This document shows positions 7,277-15,538 of a DNA stretch of 22,588 bases, piece by piece. How positions within the stretch are numbered: the first letter of the stretch is position 1; every line of letters starts with the position of its first letter. Both the position numbers and the translations under genes were made by a program. Source of the DNA: Eubacteriales bacterium (lineage in GTDB: Bacteria; Bacillota; Clostridia; Lachnospirales; Lachnospiraceae). The DNA lies in assembly GCA_030536565.1 (NCBI GenBank), contig JAUNPT010000001.1, positions 1 to 22,588 on the forward strand, read 5' to 3'. A model generated the notes under the pieces. That model was not told the DNA's origin. It did not search any database and worked only from the letters and a program-made list of their open reading frames with translations.

Positions 7277-7315
7277 CAGAATATTAACATAACAAAAAGG
7301 AAGGAAGACAAAGTT

Positions 7316-9427
7316 ATGAGCGAATTATTTAATGTAGCAGACATCTTCGGTGAAAATGTATTCAACGACACTGTCATGAAAGAGCGTTTACCTAAAAATG
7401 TCTACAAGAACCTCAAGTTGGCAATGGAAGGTGTAAAGGAATTATCCTTATCTGATGCAGATGTAATTGCCAACGCAATTAAAGACTGGGCTATTGAAAA
7501 GGGTGCAACTCACTATACACATTGGTTCCAGCCATTAACTGGCACAACAGCTGAAAAACATGACTCATTTATCTCAGCTCCAAATGAAAACGGAAAAGTT
7601 CTTATGGAGTTCTCAGGTAAAGAGCTTATAAAAGGTGAGCCAGATGCTTCATCATTCCCTTCAGGCGGCCTTCGTGCTACATTTGAGGCAAGAGGCTACA
7701 CAGCCTGGGACTGTACATCACCTGCATTTGTCCGCGAAGACGCAGCAGGCGCAACACTTTGCATTCCTACAGCATTCTGTTCATATACAGGCGAGGCACT
7801 GGATCAGAAGACACCGCTTCTTCGTTCCATGGACGCCATCAATGCACAGGCACTTAGAATACTTAGATTATTTGGAAACACAACATCAAAAAAGGTTACG
7901 CCTTCAGTAGGTGCAGAACAGGAATACTTCATTGTTGACAGAGAAAAGTATCTGCAGAGAAAGGATTTAATATTTTCAGGACGTACTCTCTTCGGTGCTA
8001 TGCCTCCTAAGGGTCAGGAGCTTGATGACCACTACTTCGGTGCAATACGTGAAAGAATTGCTGCTTTTATGAAAGATGTTAACAAGGAATTATGGAAGCT
8101 TGGGGTTTCAGCTAAGACACAGCACAACGAAGTTGCCCCAGCACAGCATGAATTAGCTCCAATCTATGCACAGTGCAATATTGCAACAGACAATAACCAG
8201 CTTACAATGGAAGTGTTAAAGAAGGTTGCTTTCCGCCATGGTCTTGTATGTCTTCTGCATGAAAAACCATTTGCAGGTGTTAATGGTTCTGGTAAGCACA
8301 ACAACTGGTCAATTACTACAGATGATGGTATCAACCTGCTTGACCCAGGCAAGACTCCTCATGAGAATATCCAGTTCTTATTAGTTCTCGGTGCTGTCAT
8401 GAAGGCTGTCGATACACATGCAGATCTGCTCAGGGAATCTGCTTCATGCGTAGGCAATGACCACAGACTTGGTGCTAACGAAGCCCCTCCAGCTGTTATA
8501 TCAATGTTCTTAGGTGAACAGCTTGAAGATGTTGTTATGCAGCTTATTGATAAAGGTGATGCTACCAGCTCAATCCAGAAAGGAAAATTAAAGACAGGCG
8601 CTTCTACCCTTCCTGATTTTGCAAAAGACGCTACTGACAGAAACAGAACTTCTCCATTTGCCTTTACCGGAAACAAATTTGAATTTCGTATGGTTGGTTC
8701 CTCAGATTCCATTGCTCCTGCAAATGTTGTTCTTAACACAATTGTTGCACAGAGCTTCAAGGAAATTTCTGATGAACTGGAAGGTGCCGAAAACTTTGAT
8801 ATTGCATGTCATGACATGATTAAAAAGCTTTTCACAGACCACCACAGAATCGTTTTCAATGGTAATGGCTACACAGATGAATGGATTGAAGAAGCTAAAA
8901 GAAGAGGCCTTCCAAATATCCCATCTATGGTTGATGCTATACCTGCCCTTGTTACACCTAAGGCTGTTTCATTATTTGAAGAATTTGGTGTATTTACAGA
9001 AACAGAATTAAAGTCAAGGGCTGAAATCAAGTACGAAGCATACGCTAAGGCTATTAATATTGAGGCCAAGGCTATGATTGATATAGCCGGAAAGCAGATT
9101 ATCCCAGCTGTTATTTCTTACACAACTGAGCTTGCTAACTCTGTATTAGCTGTAAAAGAGGCTGGCGCAGATGCCTCAACACAGGCAGACCTCCTCAATG
9201 AAATTACAGGCTGCTTAAAGGATATGAAGACTGGCCTTATCAAGTTAACCAAGGCCGTTGATGAGGCTCCAGCAATAACGGGTATTGCTGAACAGGCCAG
9301 ATTCTTCAGAGATACAGTCAAGACAGCTATGGAGGAATTAAGAGCTCCAGCTGATAAGCTTGAGATGATTGTAGACAAAGACTTCTGGCCATTCCCATCA
9401 TATGGCGATTTGATGTTTGAAGTATAA
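7316..9427 (+). CDS. glnN: Glutamine synthetase, type III
   Basis: The product is 703 aa, the size of GSIII and much longer than GSI (about 440-470). It makes glutamine from glutamate, ammonia and ATP in the cytoplasm and is the main ammonia-assimilating enzyme in many gut anaerobes. Visible motifs: FPSGGLRATFEARGYTAWD (about residues 114-132), a GSIII signature; GAEQEYFIVD (199-208) with metal-binding Glu residues; NEVAPAQHELAP (about 270-281); NGSGKHNNW (323-331) with the conserved His; and FRMVGSSDSIAPANVVLN (about 459-476). The C-terminal 180 residues are the helical extension of this type. The SD is AAGGAAGGA. No glnB, amtB or ANTAR regulator lies next to it. The leader may be attenuated by the hairpin at 7210-7276. 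Confidence 0.97.
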   Translation: MSELFNVADIFGENVFNDTVMKERLPKNVYKNLKLAMEGVKELSLSDADVIANAIKDWAIEKGATHYTHWFQPLTGTTAEKHDSFISAPNENGKVLMEFSGKELIKGEPDASSFPSGGLRATFEARGYTAWDCTSPAFVREDAAGATLCIPTAFCSYTGEALDQKTPLLRSMDAINAQALRILRLFGNTTSKKVTPSVGAEQEYFIVDREKYLQRKDLIFSGRTLFGAMPPKGQELDDHYFGAIRERIAAFMKDVNKELWKLGVSAKTQHNEVAPAQHELAPIYAQCNIATDNNQLTMEVLKKVAFRHGLVCLLHEKPFAGVNGSGKHNNWSITTDDGINLLDPGKTPHENIQFLLVLGAVMKAVDTHADLLRESASCVGNDHRLGANEAPPAVISMFLGEQLEDVVMQLIDKGDATSSIQKGKLKTGASTLPDFAKDATDRNRTSPFAFTGNKFEFRMVGSSDSIAPANVVLNTIVAQSFKEISDELEGAENFDIACHDMIKKLFTDHHRIVFNGNGYTDEWIEEAKRRGLPNIPSMVDAIPALVTPKAVSLFEEFGVFTETELKSRAEIKYEAYAKAINIEAKAMIDIAGKQIIPAVISYTTELANSVLAVKEAGADASTQADLLNEITGCLKDMKTGLIKLTKAVDEAPAITGIAEQARFFRDTVKTAMEELRAPADKLEMIVDKDFWPFPSYGDLMFEV

Positions 9428-9455
9428 TTAAATATAATTCTTTTTAGTATAAATT

Positions 9456-9494
9456 AATCTGGGTGCCGGAAGATAGCCTGACACCCAGATTATA
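9456..9494. terminator. Bidirectional terminator between glnN and the YibE/F gene
   Basis: AATCTGGGTG (9456-9465) pairs perfectly with CACCCAGATT (9482-9491) around a 16-base loop. T-rich sequence flanks both sides (9439-9446 and 9495-9516), so it can serve glnN on plus and the convergent YibE/F gene on minus. Confidence 0.7.
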
Positions 9495-9499
9495 AATTT

Positions 9500-10624
9500 C
9501 TATTTTTTCTTTTTACACAGCATCATCGTTGTAATTACTGACGTAAATGGTACTGTAAGAATTATCCCCATAGTTCCCGAGATTCCTCTCATAAGTTCAA
9601 TTGCAACATTATACATATTCATAACCTGATGCATCTGATAGCTGTAGGCATAGATAATCATAAGGAGATTTAAGCTTCCGCCTACATATGCAAGAATAAG
9701 AGTATTGGACATAGTTCCAATCATATCGCGCCCTATATTGATACCAGACTTAAACATTTCTTTTTTTGTGATACCGGGGCTATTAATTTGAATCTCATTA
9801 AGTGATGTGGCAACTGACATAGCGACGTCCATTACAGCTCCCAGAGAGGATATAAGAATCCCTGAAAACAGCATACCGCCAATACTCAGCTTGGAATTTT
9901 GCCCGATGTAAATCAAGGTCTCGATTTCATCTACATTTATCCCCGTAACATGAGCTGTCTTTCCAAAAATCAAGGCAATTATACCTGCCACTACAACTCC
10001 TCCTACGGTTCCAAGCATAGCTGCAATTGATTTTATCTTAAAATCAGCTATCAATATGAATGTTACTATTGTTATTAGGATAACCGAAACTATCGCTGCT
10101 ATAAATGGTGAACAGCCTATATACATTAATGGGATATACAGCATTATTACTACAGCAAATGTAAAAATCAATGCCACAATCGAATTAATTCCCTTCCTCC
10201 CGCCTACAAGCCACATAAGTCCAAGAAATGCACATACAAGGAAACCAATTTCAAATTCTCTGTCATAATTATATACGTTTGCTGAAATCATACCATTATA
10301 TTCACTGATATTAACAATAACCTTAGTGCCCTTTTTACAGTCAGCTCCATAAAGATAACCATTCATGCTATATCCGCTTACAGTCTGTCCTTTATAAGTT
10401 CCTGACTTTATAAGCAAAATAACCTCCTGACTGTCTCCGACATCTATATCTGAGACAGTCTGAAGGTTTTCATTAGTGTTTTGTAATACCACTGCTTTTG
10501 CATATTCAGATTTGTCATTGGCAAGCAATGGTTTCTTTTGAACACTGTTACTGAACAGGAATATAACAAGCATAATACCAGCGGTTATAAAATATTTACC
10601 GTATACTGATATTATTTTTCGCAA
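9500..10624 (-). CDS. YibE/F-family integral membrane protein, TTG start
   Basis: The product is 374 aa. It has an N-terminal helix (about residues 12-28), an extracytoplasmic domain of about 95 residues, then six or seven helices from about residue 125 to the end. The loop containing INIGRDMIGTMSNTLILAYVGG is typical of YibE/F proteins. Their function is not established; a transport role is usually assumed. The start is TTG at 10624: a GAAGGAAG SD lies at the right distance, and the next Met is already inside the first helix. The first 13 bases overlap the 3' end of the upstream phosphoesterase gene, so translation is probably coupled. This pairing suggests a shared envelope function, perhaps involving a product of the phosphoesterase. 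Confidence 0.85.
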   Translation of the reverse strand: MRKIISVYGKYFITAGIMLVIFLFSNSVQKKPLLANDKSEYAKAVVLQNTNENLQTVSDIDVGDSQEVILLIKSGTYKGQTVSGYSMNGYLYGADCKKGTKVIVNISEYNGMISANVYNYDREFEIGFLVCAFLGLMWLVGGRKGINSIVALIFTFAVVIMLYIPLMYIGCSPFIAAIVSVILITIVTFILIADFKIKSIAAMLGTVGGVVVAGIIALIFGKTAHVTGINVDEIETLIYIGQNSKLSIGGMLFSGILISSLGAVMDVAMSVATSLNEIQINSPGITKKEMFKSGINIGRDMIGTMSNTLILAYVGGSLNLLMIIYAYSYQMHQVMNMYNVAIELMRGISGTMGIILTVPFTSVITTMMLCKKKK

Positions 10625-12654
10625 ATTTCTTCCTTCTTTCTAAATATCATTGCCGCTGCCCCTGCAATTGCTGTAAGCATTGCTATTCCAAGAGCAAGCA
10701 CTCTGGCAGCTGATGAATCTCCCGTCTGAGGTGTTGCAGCCATACTGTCTGCTGTGCTGTTATCTGGCATATCTGTATCTGCAGGTGCGTCTGCTTTCTT
10801 AACTTCCAGTGAATTTATTGCAGTCACAACTGCGGCCTTTGCATTTTCAAGTGCTGCTGCATCTACAACTGGAACCACTGCCTTGTCAACAGCCACGCCT
10901 TCCTTAAGCTGTGTGTAAATCGTCTTGTCAAGAAGTGTAGACATACCGGCTTTTAAACGGTGGACTTTTCCCATATCCTTGTCAGAAGCATTTACAATAG
11001 AACCATACCCTTTAATAATATCTGTTTCAGTACCATAGCCTGCTGAAATTGTAGCAATCATAGGGTCTGCTGCTGTTGTGTAAGCGTTCTTCATTGCTGT
11101 TAATGCTGCAAGCGAATTTTTCAATGCTGCAACGCTTGCTTCTGTATATACAGAAGTATCTGAAAGCTTTGTCTCTGCACTTGCAATCACTTCATCTACT
11201 GACATTCCACTATCTGTCTTTGTAATTGTGAAATCATCTGCATACTTTGCGCCTGTATAATCGTATGTCTTAATTGTAAGAGAACCGCCTGTAAAATCAA
11301 TAGTTGAAAATGCTGGAAGACACGCATTAGTTCTCTCTGCAATATAGTAAGGTGTATAATTTAAAAGATTATAGTATTTAGAACCAGAACCAGAGCCTGT
11401 TGTAATATACAAAGTCCCTTCTGGATCTGCAACTTTACCAGAGCTTATATCATAATCAATTACATTTCCATCTAAAATCTGGTAGCTTCTTGAATATGTA
11501 TGGTCATGTCCTGTAAGGCATATATCTACATCAAATTCATCCATTAATGGAGCAAATATTACTCTGTTAGCTGTGGCATCTGTATCTGCATGGGGCTGTC
11601 CTGAACCATATATATCACTATGGAAAATAACAACCTTCCATTTAGCATCAGGATTGCTTGCAACAGCCTTATTCATAAGTGTTCTATGCTCGCTCTGGTT
11701 TCTGTTGTTACTGTTGAGTGAAATGAAAAGGACATCTCCATATGTAAAATAATAATCACCGCCCGCTGCTGTAGTACCAAGCTTATCTGATGAATTAGGG
11801 TTATTAAAATGCTGTGAATAATCAGCCCCTGCCATATCATGATTACCAATTGTAGAAGCTATTGGAAGACTCCTGAATATTGATGGATAAAGATAACCTG
11901 CATACTCACTCTCTCTTGTCTTCTTATCCTCCTCAGATGTTGCACCTGACTGATTAATCTGGTCGCCTGCTGATAGAAGGAATGCTGCATCAGGACATGT
12001 ATCCAATGCCTGTTCCATAGTCTTATTCCAGTTATAAGTATCTCTTGCTGTGCTTGAATCTTCAGCTGAATAATCATCTGAGCTTCCTGATGCACCAATC
12101 TGTGGGTCACCAGTCAGAATCACTGAAAAGCTGTCTGTATTTCCAGTCTTGTAAGAATACTCAGATGACCATACGCTCGTCTTAGCATCTCCTGTATAAT
12201 TATCTGTATAAGCATAGAAATACTGCGTCGCTGCTTCAAAATAATCATTTACTGCAACCTTATTGGAAGCTTTATATGCAGAGCCCTGCCAGTTTTCTGC
12301 CAATACTGCTTCAGCTGTTCCTTCCACAACCTTAGCTGATGCCTTAGCTCCCTCCTTCCATACCATAACCGCCGGCTTTCCAGCTGTCACTGAATACCAT
12401 GCAAAATTAAGATCATCTGCATTCTGACCAGGTGTCAGTGCCACCTTTGCTGAATCTGCATAATCCCCATTCTGCCATACAGAATCACGCCATGTCTTAA
12501 AATCCGTACTGTTATCTGTATCTGTCCTAAATGTGTCTTTACTTACATCATACTCATTGTAGGCAAACGCACTTGTTGTTGTGCTTCCAACAACCATTGC
12601 AGCCATAAGCGCAACAGCCGCAGCTTTTTTTACAAGATTTTTGTTTCTTCTCAT
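10612..12654 (-). CDS. Secreted calcineurin-like phosphoesterase with C-terminal sortase signal
   Basis: The product is 680 aa. I prefer ATG 12654 to an in-frame ATG at 12666: the GGAGG SD lies 5 bases before 12654 and overlaps the upper ATG. A signal peptide spans residues 1 to about 31 (RRNKN, hydrophobic core, AFA cleavage). A beta-rich domain like the N-terminal domain of purple acid phosphatases follows (about 35-170). The metallophosphoesterase domain carries TGDPQ (181-185), AGDQ (229-232), GNHD (270-273), FHSD with His345, and GHDH (382-385), a complete dinuclear metal site. Residues about 460-610 are helical. A sorting signal ends the protein: TPQTG (641-645), a hydrophobic segment, and RKKEE. 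It should be wall-anchored and hydrolyse phosphomonoesters or diesters outside the cell. Its 3' end overlaps the YibE/F gene. Confidence 0.9.
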   Translation of the reverse strand: MRRNKNLVKKAAAVALMAAMVVGSTTTSAFAYNEYDVSKDTFRTDTDNSTDFKTWRDSVWQNGDYADSAKVALTPGQNADDLNFAWYSVTAGKPAVMVWKEGAKASAKVVEGTAEAVLAENWQGSAYKASNKVAVNDYFEAATQYFYAYTDNYTGDAKTSVWSSEYSYKTGNTDSFSVILTGDPQIGASGSSDDYSAEDSSTARDTYNWNKTMEQALDTCPDAAFLLSAGDQINQSGATSEEDKKTRESEYAGYLYPSIFRSLPIASTIGNHDMAGADYSQHFNNPNSSDKLGTTAAGGDYYFTYGDVLFISLNSNNRNQSEHRTLMNKAVASNPDAKWKVVIFHSDIYGSGQPHADTDATANRVIFAPLMDEFDVDICLTGHDHTYSRSYQILDGNVIDYDISSGKVADPEGTLYITTGSGSGSKYYNLLNYTPYYIAERTNACLPAFSTIDFTGGSLTIKTYDYTGAKYADDFTITKTDSGMSVDEVIASAETKLSDTSVYTEASVAALKNSLAALTAMKNAYTTAADPMIATISAGYGTETDIIKGYGSIVNASDKDMGKVHRLKAGMSTLLDKTIYTQLKEGVAVDKAVVPVVDAAALENAKAAVVTAINSLEVKKADAPADTDMPDNSTADSMAATPQTGDSSAARVLALGIAMLTAIAGAAAMIFRKKEEICEK

Positions 12655-12683
12655 AACAACCTCCATAAATTATTTTTTTGACA

Positions 12684-12698
12684 TTGTTACTATAACAA
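12684..12698. promoter_or_regulatory. Inverted repeat over the probable -10 of the phosphoesterase gene
   Basis: TTGTTA, CTA, TAACAA: a perfect 6-base inverted repeat with a 3-base centre. On the minus strand it contains TATAGT, a reasonable -10 about 35 bases before the ATG at 12654. The -35 region there is weak, which would fit a promoter needing an activator. The rest of 12700-12810 holds only a small CACAGC/GCTGTG repeat (12720-12740). Confidence 0.35.
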
Positions 12699-12814
12699 AT
12701 ACAAATGTAAAACAACTATCACAGCAAACTTAAAGCTGTGTAAATAAAAGTAAAATTATGGTAAGGTCTCATAAATGTTTTCACTGATATAACGTCATAA
12801 ACCGTAAAAAATTA

Positions 12815-12843
12815 TTTACATCGTACTAATTGTATTTTATAAT
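12815..12843 (+). promoter_or_regulatory. Promoter of the DUF3592-like gene
   Basis: TTTACA (12815-12820), a 17-base spacer and a perfect TATAAT (12838-12843), 29 bases before the ATG at 12873. Confidence 0.65.
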
Positions 12844-12872
12844 TAATCTACTTTTTAACAGGGGGGATTTTT

Positions 12873-13403
12873 ATGAACGATTTATACACACAGGATAAAA
12901 TGGCAAGAAATAATTCCGATTTTGGAGGCAGCGGCGTCGGTTCAGGGCATTACACCCCCAGAGATGAATTTAAAGAAAACCTCAGTGAAATAAAGCTGCC
13001 ATTAATTTTACTGGCATTTGCAGTACTTTGCTTCTCCTTATTAGTAATTTTGACCTATACAGAAATTGATTTATACAGAAATGGTACTGCAATAGAAGCA
13101 AATGTCGGTTCAAATGGCAGTGTCGCGTATTTTCGTGCCCCATCAGGAAACACATATACAGTTAACATAAGATGGGCTAACAGCAGAAAACAAAACGGGA
13201 CTGTTACTGTATATTATAAGAACACAGATTATATGCATGCACAGCCTATAACTGCATGGTGGATTTACCTTATTGCATATACATTCTTCGGCAGCCTGAT
13301 TGTTCTTATCATCTTCTGGATATACAAATTATTCCACAAGACAAACCATTCTTTACAATCCGGCTCAGTTCCTTATGGATACCGCTCAAAATTCGACGAG
13401 TGA
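12873..13403 (+). CDS. Two-pass membrane protein, DUF3592-like
   Basis: The product is 176 aa with a GGGGGGA SD. The N-terminus (residues 1-35) is hydrophilic and Gly/Asn-rich. Helices lie at about residues 41-61 and 128-151. Between them is a beta-rich domain of about 60 residues containing YRNGTAIEANV and GTVTVYYKNTD. This helix, small beta-domain, helix layout with a VTVYY strand resembles DUF3592 proteins, whose function is unknown. By topology the beta-domain is on the outer face. The gene is monocistronic, with its own promoter and a terminator that lies inside the convergent luxS gene. The family assignment is by pattern only. Confidence 0.75.
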   Translation: MNDLYTQDKMARNNSDFGGSGVGSGHYTPRDEFKENLSEIKLPLILLAFAVLCFSLLVILTYTEIDLYRNGTAIEANVGSNGSVAYFRAPSGNTYTVNIRWANSRKQNGTVTVYYKNTDYMHAQPITAWWIYLIAYTFFGSLIVLIIFWIYKLFHKTNHSLQSGSVPYGYRSKFDE

Positions 13404-13443
13404 TACTCTGTTTATACAGAATATCACCCGGCTTAAGCGCAGT

Positions 13444-13923
13444 TTACTGCGGATATGTTAATCTTTCAGGTACTGGATTATCCAGTACCTCTTTTTTATA
13501 CTTTGCCATATATATTTTGGCAAGCTTTAAATTATTGTCCAGATAATTTCCACAGTCTCTTGGAGAGTATCCTGGAATTTCACCTTCATAAGAGAGCACA
13601 TACTCTGCTGCCTCCCTCAATATATCAATAATATCCTCCGGCTTTAAATCACCTTTAAAGATTACATAAAAGCCTGTCCGACAGCCCATTGGCCCAAAGT
13701 ATATGGTCTTGTCGGCCCACACAGAATGGTTTCTTAAAAATGTTGCTACAAGATGTTCAATTGAATGAATCCCCGGATTATCCATTGGCGCTTCCTCATT
13801 CGGTCTTGTAAACCTTAAATCAAATGTTGTCAGGACATCTTCTCCTAAATAGTCCTTTCTTGATACATAAATTCCGGTTAATAAATCCAAATGATTTACT
13901 GTAAAGCTTGCAATCTTATTCAT
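13444..13923 (-). CDS. luxS: S-ribosylhomocysteine lyase (AI-2 synthase)
   Basis: The product is 159 aa, full length. LuxS splits S-ribosylhomocysteine into homocysteine and DPD, the precursor of autoinducer-2, as part of the activated methyl cycle. The metal site is intact: His53 and His57 in HSIEH, with Glu56 as general base, and Cys124 in RDCGNY. The catalytic Cys81 lies in PMGCRTGF. An AAGGAG SD is present but about 12 bases from the ATG, longer than usual. The gene is last in a co-oriented group with a Nudix and a NYN gene and starts 29 bases after the Nudix stop. No pfs/mtnN gene, its usual metabolic partner, is in the window. Its final codons contain the terminator of the convergent gene. 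Confidence 0.97.
   Translation of the reverse strand: MNKIASFTVNHLDLLTGIYVSRKDYLGEDVLTTFDLRFTRPNEEAPMDNPGIHSIEHLVATFLRNHSVWADKTIYFGPMGCRTGFYVIFKGDLKPEDIIDILREAAEYVLSYEGEIPGYSPRDCGNYLDNNLKLAKIYMAKYKKEVLDNPVPERLTYPQ
13468..13497 (+). terminator. Terminator of the DUF3592-like gene, embedded in luxS codons
   Basis: AGGTACTGGA (13468-13477) pairs perfectly with TCCAGTACCT (13481-13490) over a TTA loop, followed by C and six T (13492-13497). It reads in the plus direction, 65 bases after the stop at 13403. On the minus strand the same bases encode the luxS C-terminus around residues EVLDNPVPERL. Confidence 0.8.
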
Positions 13924-13952
13924 CGTTAAATCCGTCTCCTTTTCTTAAAAAA

Positions 13953-14504
13953 TCAGCCACGTATAGCTTTTTCCAGCATTTTAAATTCATCTGCAAATAT
14001 GCAGTTTCTAATTTCACCATTCCAAAGCCTGGCTCTGCATTCATCAAAATCAATCCACATAACTGACTCTACCTCCTCCTTTTGGAGTTTAAAATCAGAG
14101 TCATCTATCGGCTCATCATAAATATATATTGCACTTATTTCATGATTGTGGAATGGTTTCCCATAAAAATTCGCCCTCATTTCACCATCATGCATTCCTA
14201 TAAACTTGAGCTGTTCCGGCTCCGCCTTAATTCCCAGTTCCTCATTAAGCTCCCTTACCGCCGACTCTCTGTAATCTGAGCCTGAAGGGATATGCCCCGC
14301 CGAAGAAATATCATAACAACCGGCATATGCATCTTTCCCTTTCGCCCTTTTTTGAAGCAGAATGTCAAATTTGTTATTTTCTTTATATCTTACCAGCCAT
14401 ACATGGGAGGTTCCATGCAAGTCCCCGTCTATGTGTACCTGCATACGTTCTTTCACTTCCCCTGTAATTTTTCCGTCTGGCGTCCTGATATCCAGATATT
14501 CCAT
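13953..14504 (-). CDS. Nudix hydrolase (IDI/YfcD-like)
   Basis: The product is 183 aa from ATG 14504, chosen because AGAGGAG lies 6 bases upstream; an in-frame ATG at 14549 has no SD and would add 15 residues. The N-terminal part, with TPDGKITGEVKERMQVHIDGDLH, is typical of the isopentenyl-diphosphate-isomerase-like Nudix group. The Nudix box spans residues 70-92, with REL.EELGI intact, but position 7 is Ser (Ser76, followed by Asp) instead of Glu. The metal-binding core Glu residues of the REUXEE part are present, so hydrolysis of a nucleoside diphosphate derivative is likely; the substrate is unknown. It lies 45 bases after the NYN gene and 29 bases before luxS on the same strand. Confidence 0.9.
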   Translation of the reverse strand: MEYLDIRTPDGKITGEVKERMQVHIDGDLHGTSHVWLVRYKENNKFDILLQKRAKGKDAYAGCYDISSAGHIPSGSDYRESAVRELNEELGIKAEPEQLKFIGMHDGEMRANFYGKPFHNHEISAIYIYDEPIDDSDFKLQKEEVESVMWIDFDECRARLWNGEIRNCIFADEFKMLEKAIRG

Positions 14505-14549
14505 ATGTGCTCCTCTCACGCAGCAATACACGTACACATGGACGCACAT

Positions 14550-15512
14550 TTACTGCTTTCCCTTAAGTTCAACTATTTTGCGGTTCTCCTGCGATGTAGT
14601 AATCTTTAAAAACTTAATCCCGCTTATAAACTTTGACAATGTAGAATATCCATATTCTTTAACCTTAAAGTTAGGATATGCACTGTGAATCATCTGTCCC
14701 AGAGAACACATTTCAACCCCCTGTTCTCCTGCCTGCTGCACGCATTCAACTGTATATGTTACAATTTGTTTTTTCATGCTGTTGTCTTCCTTTAAGCCAA
14801 CAATTACAGTGTTATTTACATTCTTAAGCTCAAAGCTGTCAATTTCCTCCAAAAATGTTGATAATGAACTATAACCATAATTTCTGACATCAAAATCTGA
14901 ATACTTTTTCTGAAGACGGCTGCCTATTTCACCCAGTCCTGTCTGTCGTCCCTTGTTTTCATTTTCAGTTATAATCTCTATAATCGCATTCTCAATTTTG
15001 GTCTGTTTTAACTTATACTTTGGCATATTCTTTTTTCTGCCCTCGTTCTTAGATGGTGTTTCTGCCTCGTCCTCTGATTCGTCCATCAGCAGCTCTAAAT
15101 CTGTAAACACCGAACAGGCTGCCCTGAATGACCTTGGCGTTTTGTTCTCTCCCATTCCGATTACGTCCATTCCGGATTCCCGCAGTCTGCTTGCAAGCCT
15201 CGTAAAATCACCATCACTAGACACAATACAAAAACCGTCCACATTATTTGTGTAGAGAATATCCATAGCATCAATAATCAGTGTGGAATCAGTAGCATTC
15301 TTTCCCACTGTATTACGGAACTGCTGAATCGGAGTAATAGAGTTTTCCATAAGCTCCTTCTTCCATTTAGCCGCCTGAGAGCTTGTCCAGTCCCCATATA
15401 TCCTCTTATAAGTAATAACGCCATACTTTGTCATCTCATCTAAAATATTCCCAATATATTTTGATGAAATATTATCGGCATCAATCAATACCGCATATCT
15501 TTTATCATCCAT
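14550..15512 (-). CDS. NYN-domain ribonuclease-like protein with two OST-HTH/LOTUS domains
   Basis: The product is 320 aa from ATG 15512, preceded by GGGGA; an in-frame upstream ATG at 15551 adds 13 residues without an SD. The NYN (PIN-like) domain covers residues 5-140. Acidic residues expected at the metal site are Asp11 and Asp13 in VLIDADN, Asp75 and Asp81 in NATDSTLIIDAMD, and Asp100/Asp102 in VSSDGDF. An acidic linker follows. Two OST-HTH/LOTUS domains lie at about 168-240 and 247-318, each with the NYGYSSLSTF or EYGYSTLSKF motif. LOTUS domains bind RNA, including structured G-rich RNA, in other proteins. The protein is therefore a likely sequence- or structure-guided RNase in the cytoplasm; its targets are unknown. 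It begins 64 bases after the DUF6472-like gene. Confidence 0.9.
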   Translation of the reverse strand: MDDKRYAVLIDADNISSKYIGNILDEMTKYGVITYKRIYGDWTSSQAAKWKKELMENSITPIQQFRNTVGKNATDSTLIIDAMDILYTNNVDGFCIVSSDGDFTRLASRLRESGMDVIGMGENKTPRSFRAACSVFTDLELLMDESEDEAETPSKNEGRKKNMPKYKLKQTKIENAIIEIITENENKGRQTGLGEIGSRLQKKYSDFDVRNYGYSSLSTFLEEIDSFELKNVNNTVIVGLKEDNSMKKQIVTYTVECVQQAGEQGVEMCSLGQMIHSAYPNFKVKEYGYSTLSKFISGIKFLKITTSQENRKIVELKGKQ

Positions 15513-15538
15513 TTTAATCCCCATTTCTGAGTGTCCCA

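Noticed and set aside
12780..12820. Pho-box-like GTCATAAA sequence near the phosphoesterase gene
   Set aside because: Only one partial half-site, too far from the -10, and clostridial Pho boxes are not defined well enough to call it.
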